This document shows, in pieces, positions 17,401 through 25,435 of a DNA stretch of 64,000 bases. The DNA comes from Albimonas sp963816545 (lineage in GTDB: Bacteria; Pseudomonadota; Alphaproteobacteria; Rhodobacterales; Rhodobacteraceae): the NCBI GenBank assembly GCA_963816545.1, contig CAWFLE010000007.1, positions 1,181,838 through 1,245,837 on the forward strand, in the 5' to 3' direction. The notes under the pieces were generated by a model, which worked only from the letters and a program-made list of their open reading frames with translations, was not told the DNA's origin and searched no databases. A program made the translations under genes and the position numbers. Within the stretch, counting starts at the first letter, position 1. Every line of letters starts with the position of its first letter.

Positions 17401-18377
17401 AGCTGCACCAGCACCTTGCCGCGGGGGCGGTTCTCCTGCCGCTCATGGGCCTTGGCGAAGTCCGCCAGCGGGTGGACCGAGTCGATCCGCCGGGGCATCC
17501 GGCCGTCCACCAGCGCCGCCTGCACGTCCTGTGCGGCGGCGATCTTGGCGTCCTCGGGCGTCTCGAAGATCGCGACGCCGCGGATGGCGATGTTGCGATA
17601 CATGAACTTCGGCCAGTCGAGCGTGGGCGAAGGGTCCGATGCCGAGCCGTAGGAGGCGATGGTCCCGTTCACCGCCACCCAGCGCCAGGACCGCGCGAGA
17701 TGGGCGCCGAGGTCCACGTCCAGCATCGCCGCCGCGCCCTTGCCGGAGGTGAGGTCCTTCACCGCCGCCTCGATTTCCTGCGGATCGGCGCCGGTGACGA
17801 CCTCGGCGCCCGCATCCTGCGCGACGGCGCGAAGCCCCGGGTCCCGGACGGTGGCGAGCACTCGGGCGCCGCGGTGGGCGGCGATGGCGACGGCCGAGAG
17901 GCCGACGGCGCCGGCCCCGCCGGTCACGATCACCACCTGGTCGGCGATGTCTCCGCCCAGCCGCAGCGCATGGGCCGCGGTGATGCCGGGGACGCCCAGC
18001 GAGGCGCCGAGCTCGAAGTCCGCGGCGGGCGGGAGCGGCATGGCGCGGCTGTCGGGGATGACCACGTATTCGGCGGCCGTGCCGTCCCACTTGCGGTGGG
18101 CGCCTTCCCAGACCCAGACGCGCTCGCCTACCCGGGCGGCGTCCACCCCCTGCCCGACCGCGTCGATCTCTCCGGCGGCGTCGTAGCCGGGGATCATGCG
18201 GTCATAGGGGATGGGCCCGCGGTCTCCGGCGCGGCGCTTCACGTCGGTGGGGTTCACGCCATGGAAGGCGACCTTGACGCGGACCTCTCCGGGGCCGGGC
18301 TCGGGGGTGTCCACCTCCTCGACGCGGAGGACCTTGGCGGCGGGGCCGATTTCGGAATAGAGGGCGGCGCGCATCAT
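17397..18377 (-). CDS. NADPH:quinone oxidoreductase-type zinc-less alcohol dehydrogenase
   Basis: A 326-residue MDR-superfamily reductase of the quinone oxidoreductase branch. GVNPTDVKRRAGD replaces the zinc-binding cysteines of alcohol dehydrogenases, and VIVTGGAGAVGLSAVAIA is the nucleotide-binding AxxGxxG-type turn. The start at 18377 (MMRAALYSE) overlaps the stop of the fumarylacetoacetase-fold gene by four bases, so it is the last gene of a three-gene minus-strand operon with 18374 and 19083. It probably reduces an unsaturated ketone or quinone intermediate with NADPH. The substrate is unknown. Confidence 0.88.
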   Translation of the reverse strand: MMRAALYSEIGPAAKVLRVEEVDTPEPGPGEVRVKVAFHGVNPTDVKRRAGDRGPIPYDRMIPGYDAAGEIDAVGQGVDAARVGERVWVWEGAHRKWDGTAAEYVVIPDSRAMPLPPAADFELGASLGVPGITAAHALRLGGDIADQVVIVTGGAGAVGLSAVAIAAHRGARVLATVRDPGLRAVAQDAGAEVVTGADPQEIEAAVKDLTSGKGAAAMLDVDLGAHLARSWRWVAVNGTIASYGSASDPSPTLDWPKFMYRNIAIRGVAIFETPEDAKIAAAQDVQAALVDGRMPRRIDSVHPLADFAKAHERQENRPRGKVLVQL

Positions 18378-19069
18378 TCGGGCTCCGTGAGCGTGAGGCG
18401 GACAGGGGCGAGGCCGTCGATCTCGCCGACCAGCGCGTCGCCGGGGCGGACGGGGCCGACGCCGGCGGGGGTGCCGGTCATGATGAGGTCGCCGGGGCCG
18501 AGGTGGTAGTAGCGCGACAGGTGCGAGACGATCTCCACCGAGGACCAGACCATGTCCGAGAGCACCGCGTCCTGGCGCGTCTCGCCGTTGACGATCAGCG
18601 AGATGCGCCGGCCTTCGATGGCGCCGAACGCCTCCACCCGCGTCAGGTCGCCGATCACGGCCGAGCCCTCCACATCCTTGCCGATGTCCCAGGGGCGGCG
18701 CTTCTCCTTCGCCACGTTCTGGAGATCCCGCCTCGTCATGTCCAACCCGCAGGCCATGCCCCAGATGGCGGCCTCAGCCGCGGCGGCGTCGGCGCGGAAG
18801 ACCTCCGCGCCCAGGGCGAGGACGAACTCCATCTCGTGGTGGTAGTTCTCGGTCCCCGGCGGATAGGGCAGCTTCGCGCCGGAGCGGACGAGGGAATAGG
18901 GGGACTTGGTGAAGTAGAACGGCGCTTCGCGGTCCACCTCATTGCCCATCTCGGCCGCATGCTCGGCGTAGTTGCGCCCAACGCAGAAGATGCGGCGCAC
19001 GGGGTAGAGAGCGTGCTCCCCGACCACGGGAAGGCCGGGGGTGGGGAAGGGCTCGAACAGCCAGGACAT
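18374..19069 (-). CDS. fumarylacetoacetate hydrolase family protein (fumarylpyruvate-hydrolase-like)
   Basis: A 231-residue FAH-fold hydrolase. CVGRNYAEHAAEMGNE at the N-terminus is typical of the fumarylpyruvate hydrolase/acylpyruvase group. HHEMEFVLALG supplies the first metal-ligand glutamates, and GLDMTRRDLQ and MTGTPAGVGPV complete the active site. The start at 19069 has a GGAG site. It is between the amidohydrolase and quinone reductase genes in one operon, consistent with hydrolysis of an acyl-pyruvate-type ring-cleavage product. Naming it a fumarylpyruvate hydrolase would need biochemical proof, because decarboxylases and lyases share the fold. Confidence 0.88.
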   Translation of the reverse strand: MSWLFEPFPTPGLPVVGEHALYPVRRIFCVGRNYAEHAAEMGNEVDREAPFYFTKSPYSLVRSGAKLPYPPGTENYHHEMEFVLALGAEVFRADAAAAEAAIWGMACGLDMTRRDLQNVAKEKRRPWDIGKDVEGSAVIGDLTRVEAFGAIEGRRISLIVNGETRQDAVLSDMVWSSVEIVSHLSRYYHLGPGDLIMTGTPAGVGPVRPGDALVGEIDGLAPVRLTLTEPE

Positions 19070-19082
19070 GGGAGCTCCGGGG

Positions 19083-20111
19083 TCAGAGGCGGTAGATGCG
19101 GGCGGCGGTTCCGCTGAAGAGGGCGGTCTTCTCGTCCTCGGACATGGCGGAGGAGAGGCGCTTCATCGCGTTCCACAGGACGTGGTAGCTGCACGACGTG
19201 CCATCCACGGGAAAGTTGCTCTCGAACATGCAGCGCTCCACGCCGAAGGCGTCGATGCAGGTCTCGAAATACGGGGCCCAGAGCTTGGCGAGTTCCTCGG
19301 AGGACGGAGGCTCGGGCCGCTCGTTCAGCCCGAAGCCGACGGTGTGCATGGCGAGGCCGCCGAGCTTCACCGCCACGTTCGGGCGGCGGGCAAGATCCTG
19401 CACGTTCTCGCGCCACGCATCGAACAGCTCCTCCCGCCGGCCCTCATAGGCGCCGATGCCGAGGACGCCGCCCACATGGTCAAGCACGATCCGCGTGTCG
19501 GGGAAGGCGGAGGCGAGGTCCCCCAGCTCCGGGATCTGGTGGAAGTAGTTCCAGGAGTCGAAGCTGAGCCCGAGGCGGCCGAGCTCTCCGAACCCCTCGC
19601 GGAAGTCGTCGGAGACGAGCAGCCCCTTGACCGGGATGCGCGAGGAGGTGCGCAGGCCCGAGGGATCCCAGACCGCCGACTGGCGGATGCCGCGGAACCG
19701 GCCATTCGCCGCCTCCACCTGCGCCTCCAGCAGCTCCCGGATCGCGGGGCCGTGGCGGAAGTCGGCGTGGCCGACGATGCCCTTGCAGATCTCCGGCCCG
19801 TCGGCAGGGGCGCCTTCGGCCTGGGCCACGGCGAAGCGGACCTCGCCCAGCGGGCGCATCATCTCGGGGCCGTCGTCGAGATAACCTTCGAGGCAGTCCA
19901 CATAGACCGTGGCCGTGATGTTGTGACCGGAGGCGGCGTCCGCGAGGAGGTTCTCCGACAGGTAGGTGTGGCGCGGCGGGCCCCAGAGGTGGTGATGGGG
20001 GTCGATGATCGGGCGGTCGGGATCGAGGATCTCCTCCCGCCGCATCGCCAGCCAGTCCTCGTCCTTGCCGGGCAGGACGAATTTCGTGGAATGCTCTTCG
20101 CTCACGGCCAT
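19083..20111 (-). CDS. amidohydrolase family 2 metal-dependent hydrolase
   Basis: A 342-residue TIM-barrel hydrolase of the amidohydrolase_2 group (lactonases, decarboxylases, pyrone hydrolases). The metal motif is IIDPHHHLWGPP near residue 35. VLDHVGGVLG provides a later histidine, and ESNFPVDGTS near residue 300 takes the place of the usual GSDWP aspartate motif. The start at 20111 is preceded by GAGAGGGAG. It heads the operon with the FAH-fold hydrolase and quinone reductase, with a 13-bp gap. It is divergent from the nitronate monooxygenase at 20321. A lactone or cyclic ester substrate is plausible. Confidence 0.88.
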   Translation of the reverse strand: MAVSEEHSTKFVLPGKDEDWLAMRREEILDPDRPIIDPHHHLWGPPRHTYLSENLLADAASGHNITATVYVDCLEGYLDDGPEMMRPLGEVRFAVAQAEGAPADGPEICKGIVGHADFRHGPAIRELLEAQVEAANGRFRGIRQSAVWDPSGLRTSSRIPVKGLLVSDDFREGFGELGRLGLSFDSWNYFHQIPELGDLASAFPDTRIVLDHVGGVLGIGAYEGRREELFDAWRENVQDLARRPNVAVKLGGLAMHTVGFGLNERPEPPSSEELAKLWAPYFETCIDAFGVERCMFESNFPVDGTSCSYHVLWNAMKRLSSAMSEDEKTALFSGTAARIYRL

Positions 20112-20194
20112 GCGGCGCTCCCTCTCGCCGGTCTTCGCGCCGGCGGGCGCAGCGTTTCACGAAGCGGGGGCGGCGTCCACGGGGCGCCGAGCGC

Positions 20195-20226
20195 AAGATT
20201 GTTTCGATGCGCAGAAATATATTCCG
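20195..20226. promoter_or_regulatory. AT-rich divergent promoter/operator candidate
   Basis: In the 209-bp gap between two divergent genes there is an isolated AT-rich island (TTGTTTCGATGCGCAGAAAT then ATATTCC) in otherwise GC-rich sequence. It has a palindromic core AAATATATT and flanking CGCAG direct repeats. It could hold the promoters of both operons and an operator for the IclR regulator at 21357. No clear minus-35/minus-10 pair with 17-bp spacing is visible. Confidence 0.35.
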
Positions 20227-20320
20227 CAGGGCCGCCTTCTCCGTTACCCTGCGCGCGTTCCGCAGGGAGGAACGCCCCCGGCCGGACCGGGACCCGAGAC
20301 ATGCCAGAAGGATCGCCGCC

Positions 20321-21343
20321 TTGAGTCTTCCCCCGCTCCTCCAGAACCTCCGCATCCCCGTGGTGGGATCGCCGCTCTTCATCATCTCCAACCCGGACCT
20401 CGTGATCGCCCAGTGCAAGGCGGGCGTGGTCGGGTCCTTCCCGGCGCTCAACGCGCGGGAGAAGGAGGGCGAGCCGATCGAGCTGGAGCGCTGGCTGATC
20501 CGCATCAAGGAGGAGCTGGACCGCCACAACCAGGCCAACCCGGATGCGCCCGCCGCGCCCTACGCGGTCAACCAGATCGTGCATCGCTCGAACGTGCGGC
20601 TCGACCGCGACATCGAGATCTGCGTGAAGCATGAGGTGCCGCTCTGGATCACCTCGCTCGGGGCGCGGGTGGAGGTCAACGAGGCCGCCCATTCCTGCGG
20701 CGGCGTGGTGCTGCACGACATCATCAACGACCGCTTCGCCCACAAGGCCATCGAGAAGGGCGCCGACGGGTTGATCGCGGTGGCGGCCGGCGCCGGGGGC
20801 CACGCGGGCGCGCAATCGCCGCTGGCGCTGATCCGGGAGATCCGGGCCTGGTTCGACGGGCCGCTGCTGCTGTCGGGCGCGATCACGGAGGGGGACTCGA
20901 TCCTCGCCGCGCAGGCGATGGGCGCCGACCTCGCCTATATCGGCACGGCCTTCATCGCGACGCAGGAGGCGAACGCGGTCGAGGGCTACAAGGCCATGAT
21001 CACCGAGCATGGCGCCCAGGACATCGTCTACACCAACACCTTCACCGGCGTTCACGGCAACTACCTGCGCCCGTCGGTGGTGCAGGCCGGGCTCGACCCC
21101 GACAACCTGGAGGGCTCGGACCCCTCCCGGATGAACTTCGCGGGCGAGGGCTCCAAGCCCAAGAAGTGGAAGGACATCTGGGGCTCCGGCCAGGGGATCG
21201 GCGCGGTCAGGCAGGTCGTGCCGACCGCGGAGCTGGTGGCGCGGCTGGAGCGGGAATACTTCGCCGCCCGCGCCCGTCTCGCGGCCACCGCGCCGGCCGA
21301 GCCGAACGCCGCCTACCAGCGGCTCGCGGTCGCGGCGGAGTGA
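20321..21343 (+). CDS. nitronate monooxygenase (2-nitropropane dioxygenase family)
   Basis: A 340-residue FMN-dependent TIM-barrel oxidoreductase. I choose TTG at 20321 (reading SLPPLLQNLRIPVVGSP) because AAGGA lies eight bases upstream; the upstream in-frame extension to 20207 is arginine-rich and not family-like. Motifs are FIISNPDLVIAQCKAGVVGS, AAGAGGHAG with the flavin-phosphate glycine loop, and GADLAYIGTAFIATQEA. It oxidises nitronates, or in related proteins acts as an enoyl/dioxygenase-type reductase. It lies 13 bp upstream of the IclR gene and divergent from the hydrolase operon, so it is probably under the same control. Confidence 0.9.
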   Translation: MSLPPLLQNLRIPVVGSPLFIISNPDLVIAQCKAGVVGSFPALNAREKEGEPIELERWLIRIKEELDRHNQANPDAPAAPYAVNQIVHRSNVRLDRDIEICVKHEVPLWITSLGARVEVNEAAHSCGGVVLHDIINDRFAHKAIEKGADGLIAVAAGAGGHAGAQSPLALIREIRAWFDGPLLLSGAITEGDSILAAQAMGADLAYIGTAFIATQEANAVEGYKAMITEHGAQDIVYTNTFTGVHGNYLRPSVVQAGLDPDNLEGSDPSRMNFAGEGSKPKKWKDIWGSGQGIGAVRQVVPTAELVARLEREYFAARARLAATAPAEPNAAYQRLAVAAE

Positions 21344-21356
21344 GCCGCCCGTCCCG

Positions 21357-22184
21357 GTGAGGAAACGCAGCGCCATCCCCGAGCACGAGGGCGACCTCGC
21401 GGTCGGTCAGAAGCCCTTCGAGGGGGACCGCCAGTTCGTGGCGGCCCTCCATCGGGGGCTGGAGATCCTGCGCTGCTTCAAGCCGGGGGACGAGGGGCTG
21501 AGCAATCTGGAGCTTTGCCAGAGGTCCGGGCTCGGGCCGTCCACCGTCTCACGGCTGACCTACACGCTCAGCCATCTCGGCTACCTGCGCTACGACTTGC
21601 GCACGGGGCGCTACAGCCTGGGCGTGGCGGTGCTGGGGCTCGGCTACGCCTGCCTCGCCGGCCTGCGCATCCGCGACACGGCCCAGCCGCTGATGCAGGA
21701 GATGGCGGAGCGGGTCGGCGGAGGCGTGCTGGTGGCGCTGTCGGCGCGCGACAACCTGCGGATGACCTACATCGCCTGCGCCCGGTCCTCGGAGGGGGTG
21801 ATGAGCCTCCAGCTCGACGTCGGCTCGCGGCTTTCGATGGCGCGGTCCGCGGCGGGGCGGGCCTATCTGGCGGCGATCCCGACCCCGGAGCGGGAGCGGC
21901 TCATCGCCGAGCTGGAGGCCCGCGCCTACCCGGACATCTGGCCGGCGACGCTGACCGGCATCCGGAACTCGCTGAAGCAGGTGGAGGAGCGGGGCTTCTG
22001 CATGAGCCTCGGCAACTGGCGTGCGCAGGTGAACACCGCGGGCGTGCCGGTGCGCGCGGCCGAGGACGGCGCGCTTTACGCCCTCACCTGCGGGGGGGCC
22101 GCCTACAACCTGCCGCGGCTGAAGCTGGAGCGGGAGGTGGGGCCGATGCTGCTGGAACTCGGCGCCCGCATATCCCGCCAGTGA
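21357..22184 (+). CDS. IclR-family transcriptional regulator
   Basis: A 275-residue regulator starting with GTG at 21357, 13 bp after the nitronate monooxygenase. The N-terminal winged helix reads ALHRGLEILRCF, then LSNLELCQRSGLGPSTVSRL, YTLSHLGYLRYD and GRYSLGVAVLGLG. The C-terminal effector-binding domain has GVPVRAAEDG near the end. IclR proteins usually control adjacent catabolic genes in response to an aromatic or organic acid. Likely targets here are the divergent operons meeting at 20112-20320. The family includes both activators and repressors, so the sign is not known. Confidence 0.9.
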   Translation: MRKRSAIPEHEGDLAVGQKPFEGDRQFVAALHRGLEILRCFKPGDEGLSNLELCQRSGLGPSTVSRLTYTLSHLGYLRYDLRTGRYSLGVAVLGLGYACLAGLRIRDTAQPLMQEMAERVGGGVLVALSARDNLRMTYIACARSSEGVMSLQLDVGSRLSMARSAAGRAYLAAIPTPERERLIAELEARAYPDIWPATLTGIRNSLKQVEERGFCMSLGNWRAQVNTAGVPVRAAEDGALYALTCGGAAYNLPRLKLEREVGPMLLELGARISRQ

Positions 22185-22400
22185 TCAGCGCCCGGCGGTG
22201 ATGAGCGTCAGAACCACGAACACCGTCGGCACCGCGATCAGCGCCATGATCACCATGCCCTGAAGCCCGAAGAACACGCCCCCCAGGATCCAGAGCAGCA
22301 GGAGGTTGACCGCGAACCACACGGGCGCGTCGTCGTGCCCCTCCAGCGCGTCGCGGAGCATCCAGCCGATCAGGGGAATGCGGTAGATCAGGGGGAGCAT
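22185..22400 (-). CDS. small membrane protein of unknown function
   Basis: A 71-residue protein starting MLPLIYRIPLIGWMLRD with GGAGG seven bases before the ATG at 22400. Two hydrophobic spans (about residues 27-46 and 48-68) fill the C-terminal half, preceded by an acidic turn EGHDDAP. Its stop touches the IclR stop (convergent, no gap). I do not recognise a named family; comparable short two-span proteins are common in Rhodobacterales. Composition and ribosome binding site support a real gene. Confidence 0.75.
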   Translation of the reverse strand: MLPLIYRIPLIGWMLRDALEGHDDAPVWFAVNLLLLWILGGVFFGLQGMVIMALIAVPTVFVVLTLITAGR

Positions 22401-22571
22401 GGCGCCTCCGGGGCTTGTTTCGTTGGCTTCGCGCGACAATTGGGGGTGGGTCCACCATTTTGGAACTGCGACCAAGCGCGCAGGATCCCGCCGCGGCCGA
22501 TGGTGGCGCACGCCGGGGAAACCGCTATGTTGCGTTGCACCAGTTTCTAAGGACTCCTTACGAGCATCCGC

Positions 22572-23801
22572 ATGACAGCCACCGCAGATATCGCCCGCCG
22601 CCAGCCCGGCTTCCCGGAATTCGTGGCGCTGATGGCGTCGCTGATGGCGCTCACGGCGCTGTCGATCGACGTGATGCTGCCGGCCCTGCCCTTCATCCGG
22701 GACCAGTTCGGGCTGGACGACCCCAACCGCCAGCAGCTCGTGGTCACGATGTACGTGCTGGGCTTCGGCGCGGGACAGATCATCTACGGGCCGCTGTCGG
22801 ACCGCTTCGGGCGCAAGTCGGTGCTGGGGGTCGGGCTCGCGCTCTACGCCTTCGCGTCGTTCCTCTGCCTCTCGTCCTGGTCGTTCGAGGTGCTGCTGGC
22901 GGCGCGGTTCCTGCAGGGGATCGGCAACGCCTCGCCCCGAGTGGTGGCGGTGGCCGTGATCCGGGACACCTACGGCGGCCGGCGGATGGCCGAGGTCATG
23001 TCCTTCGTGATGATGGTGTTCATCATCGTCCCGGCGCTGGCGCCGGCGGCGGGCGCGGGCATCCTCCTGGTGGGCGACTGGGAGATGATCTTCGCGTTCC
23101 TCGGCGCCGTGTCGCTTGCGATCTGGACGTGGGTCGCCTTGCGGCTGGCCGAGAGCCGGCCGCCGGAGATGCGGGAGCCCCTGTCGCTTGCGTGGCTCGG
23201 CCGCGCGATCAAGGAGACGGTGACCACCCGCCAGACGCTGGGCTACACGCTGGCCACGGGCTGCGCCTTCGGCGGCATGATGAGCTACATCAACAGCGCC
23301 CAGCAGATCTACGTGCAGACCTACGCGGTGGGAGAGCTGTTCACCCTCTATTTCGGCATCGTGGCGGCCGCGCTGGCGGCTTCGGCGATCACCAACAGCC
23401 GGCTGGTCGGGCGGCTGGGTATGCGGAAGATCGGGCACACTGCGATGGTGGGCTACGCGGTCGTCGGGGTCCTCCACCTCGCGGCCGAGTCGGTCTGGAG
23501 CCCGCTGCCGCTGCCCGCCTTCATCGTGATGATGATGGCGCAGCTGTTCTGCTTCGGAATGATCATGCCGAACTACAACTCCCTGGCGATGGAGCCGATG
23601 GGGCGCATCGCCGGCACCGCCTCCAGCTTCGTGGGCGCGGCGACCACGGCCATCGCGGCGACGCTGGGCTGGGTGGTGGGGCAGGCCTATGACGGCAGCG
23701 CCTGGCCGATGGCGCTGGGCTATGCGGTGTTCGGCACGGGCGGCGTGCTGCTGACGCTGGTGACCGAGCGCGGGCGGATGTTCCGGGCCGGAGAGGGCTG
23801 A
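22572..23801 (+). CDS. Bcr/CflA-type multidrug efflux MFS transporter
   Basis: A 409-residue, 12-span major facilitator of the DHA1 drug:proton antiporter group. The TM1 motif LSIDVMLPALPFI, the loop GPLSDRFGRKSVLGVGL and the TM4 region ARFLQGIGNASPRVVAVAVI match Bcr/CflA exporters. The ATG at 22572 has no strong Shine-Dalgarno sequence, only AAGGA about 20 bases upstream, so the start is moderately certain. The 171-bp upstream gap is less GC-rich than the surroundings and probably contains its promoter. No regulator is adjacent. Confidence 0.88.
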   Translation: MTATADIARRQPGFPEFVALMASLMALTALSIDVMLPALPFIRDQFGLDDPNRQQLVVTMYVLGFGAGQIIYGPLSDRFGRKSVLGVGLALYAFASFLCLSSWSFEVLLAARFLQGIGNASPRVVAVAVIRDTYGGRRMAEVMSFVMMVFIIVPALAPAAGAGILLVGDWEMIFAFLGAVSLAIWTWVALRLAESRPPEMREPLSLAWLGRAIKETVTTRQTLGYTLATGCAFGGMMSYINSAQQIYVQTYAVGELFTLYFGIVAAALAASAITNSRLVGRLGMRKIGHTAMVGYAVVGVLHLAAESVWSPLPLPAFIVMMMAQLFCFGMIMPNYNSLAMEPMGRIAGTASSFVGAATTAIAATLGWVVGQAYDGSAWPMALGYAVFGTGGVLLTLVTERGRMFRAGEG

Positions 23802-23870
23802 GCCCCCTCCACAAGCGCCCTCGCTGCGGTTAAGCGGGGGCCGGACCCACGTGGAACGGAAGGCGCCTCC

Positions 23871-24683
23871 ATGGCCGACAGATCGAGGCCCGCCCCCGGC
23901 GGCGGGCGGCGCAGGCCGCCGGAGCGCCGGCCCCACGGCTTCGGCGAGGGCGGCGGCGCGGTCTGGCTGTTCGGCCTGCACGCGGTCCGCGACGCCCTGC
24001 TGAACCCGCAGCGGGAGAAGACGCGCCTGATCCTCACCCTCAACGCCGCCCAGAGGCTCGGCGCCGAGGCGGTCGAGGCCGGCGGGCTGGAACCCGAGAT
24101 CGCCGACCCGCGCCGCTTCCCCGCCCCGCTCGACCCCCAGTCGGTCCACCAGGGCGCGGCGATGGAGGTCATGCCGCTGGACTGGGGCGGGCTGGAGGAG
24201 GTCTGCGCGCCGAGGGGTTCCCGAGACCTGGTGGTCCTGCTGGACCGGGTGACGGACCCGCACAACGTGGGCGCCGTGCTCCGCTCGGCCGAGGTGTTCG
24301 GCGCCCGCGCCGTCATCGCCCCCCTGCGCCATTCGGCGCCCGAGACCGGGGCGCTGGCCAAGACCGCCTCCGGCGCGCTGGAACGCCAGCCCTACCTCCG
24401 GGTTCGGAACCTCGGCGACGCGATGGAGAGGCTGAAAGGCCTGGGCTACGAGATCCTGGGCCTTGCCGGAGAGGCGGAGGAGGACCTCGCCCCCGCAGTC
24501 GCCGCCCGCGCGAACCGCCCGCTGGCGCTGGCGCTGGGGGCCGAGGGTCCGGGACTGAGGGAGCGGACGCGGACGCTGTGCGATGCGCTGGTGCGCATTC
24601 CCTCGGCGGCGGATTTCGGATCCCTCAACGTGTCGAACGCCGCGGCCGTCGGCCTCTACGCCGCGCGGTGGGGCCGGGGCTGA
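23871..24683 (+). CDS. rlmB: SPOUT rRNA 2'-O-methyltransferase, TrmH/RlmB family
   Basis: A 270-residue SpoU-type methyltransferase. A basic, disordered N-terminus of about 30 residues precedes the substrate-binding domain (WLFGLHAVRDALLN). The SPOUT knot carries motif 1 DPHNVGAVLRSA, motif 2 LALGAEGPGLRERT and motif 3 SLNVSNAAAVGLY. RlmB methylates G2251 of 23S rRNA; tRNA methyltransferase TrmH is the main alternative, but the N-terminal domain favours RlmB. It is monocistronic and is followed by a possible small RNA gene. Confidence 0.9.
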   Translation: MADRSRPAPGGGRRRPPERRPHGFGEGGGAVWLFGLHAVRDALLNPQREKTRLILTLNAAQRLGAEAVEAGGLEPEIADPRRFPAPLDPQSVHQGAAMEVMPLDWGGLEEVCAPRGSRDLVVLLDRVTDPHNVGAVLRSAEVFGARAVIAPLRHSAPETGALAKTASGALERQPYLRVRNLGDAMERLKGLGYEILGLAGEAEEDLAPAVAARANRPLALALGAEGPGLRERTRTLCDALVRIPSAADFGSLNVSNAAAVGLYAARWGRG

Positions 24684-24767
24684 CCGCGGCCTCGCGGATT
24701 AACGTTGAAATATACCGCAAACTTTAGCGTAGGGCCTTCCCAACGGCCGTGCTTCGATCCATATACT

Positions 24768-24859
24768 TCTCATGAGGCGATGGTGCGGCTCTGCCTGCGC
24801 CATCCACTCACTGTCCCTCGTTCCGACTTCAGCGCCCGCCTTGTGCGGGCGCTTTTTTT
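24768..24859 (+). ncRNA. candidate orphan small RNA with intrinsic terminator
   Basis: The 236-bp gap after rlmB is AT-richer than its surroundings and has no convincing coding frame. A minus-10-like TATACT lies at 24762-24767. About ten bases on begins a hairpin (GATGGTGC at 24779-24786 with GCGCCATC at 24797-24804), then a single-stranded stretch, then a perfect terminator. rlmB itself ends 150 bp earlier, so the terminator is better explained by an independent short transcript of about 85-90 nt. No minus-35 consensus is visible. Not a tRNA, SRP or 6S RNA that I can recognise. Confidence 0.4.
24832..24859 (+). terminator. rho-independent terminator
   Basis: Stem GCGCCCGC (24832-24839) with GCGGGCGC (24845-24852), loop CTTGT, followed by seven T residues. 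It is one of the strongest terminators in the window. Confidence 0.9.
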
Positions 24860-24919
24860 CGTCCGGCCGGGCGTGGCGCCGCCTTTCCCGCTGCGGCGCC
24901 GGCGGCTATCGTGGCGAAC

Positions 24920-25435
24920 ATGAGCAGCGAAGCCCTCCCCGTCCAAACCCTGTCGCCCGGCCCCGAGGGGCTGCGCCGCATCCTCCGCTCGGTGCGCAGG
25001 ATCGCCATGGTGGGCGTCTCTCCGAATCCGGTGCGCCCGTCCCATTTCGTGGGCCGCTACATGGCGCTGAAAGGCTACACGGTCATCCCGGTCAACCCGG
25101 GCCACACGGGCAGGATGCTGTTCGGGCAGGAGGTGCGCGCCTCCCTCGCGGACATCCCCGAGAGCCTGGGCGACATCCAGATGGTGGACGTCTTCCGCCG
25201 GTCGGAAGATGCGGGCGGCGTGGTGGACGAGGCGCTGGAGCATCTGCTCCACCGGGGCCTCAAGGTGATCTGGATGCAGATCGGGGTCTCGGACCCCGCC
25301 GCCGCGGCGCGCGCGCAGGCGATGGGCGTGGAGGTGGTGATGAACCTCTGCCCGAAGATGGAGTATCAGCGGCTGTTCGGGGAGCTTCGCATGGGCGGGA
25401 TCAACACGGGCATCGTGTCGTCCCGCCTGCGCTGA
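24920..25435 (+). CDS. CoA-binding domain protein (YccU-like)
   Basis: A 171-residue protein with a Rossmann-type CoA-binding domain: RRIAMVGVSPNPVRPSHFVG is the nucleotide loop, followed by GYTVIPVNPGH, IQMVDVFRRSEDAG and VVMNLCPKMEYQRL. It matches the E. coli YccU type in order and length. The role is unknown; binding of acyl-CoA is inferred from the fold. I prefer the ATG at 24920 over the in-frame GTG at 24911. The stop abuts the stop of the convergent dedA gene. Confidence 0.88.
   Translation: MSSEALPVQTLSPGPEGLRRILRSVRRIAMVGVSPNPVRPSHFVGRYMALKGYTVIPVNPGHTGRMLFGQEVRASLADIPESLGDIQMVDVFRRSEDAGGVVDEALEHLLHRGLKVIWMQIGVSDPAAAARAQAMGVEVVMNLCPKMEYQRLFGELRMGGINTGIVSSRLR

Noticed and set aside
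22185..24332. long minus-strand frame opposite the MFS and rlmB genes
   Set aside because: Only its last 71 codons are protein-like with a ribosome site; the rest is an antisense shadow typical of very GC-rich DNA.
24705..24923. 72-residue coding frame after rlmB
   Set aside because: It runs through a strong terminator, has no ribosome site, and its composition is not protein-like.
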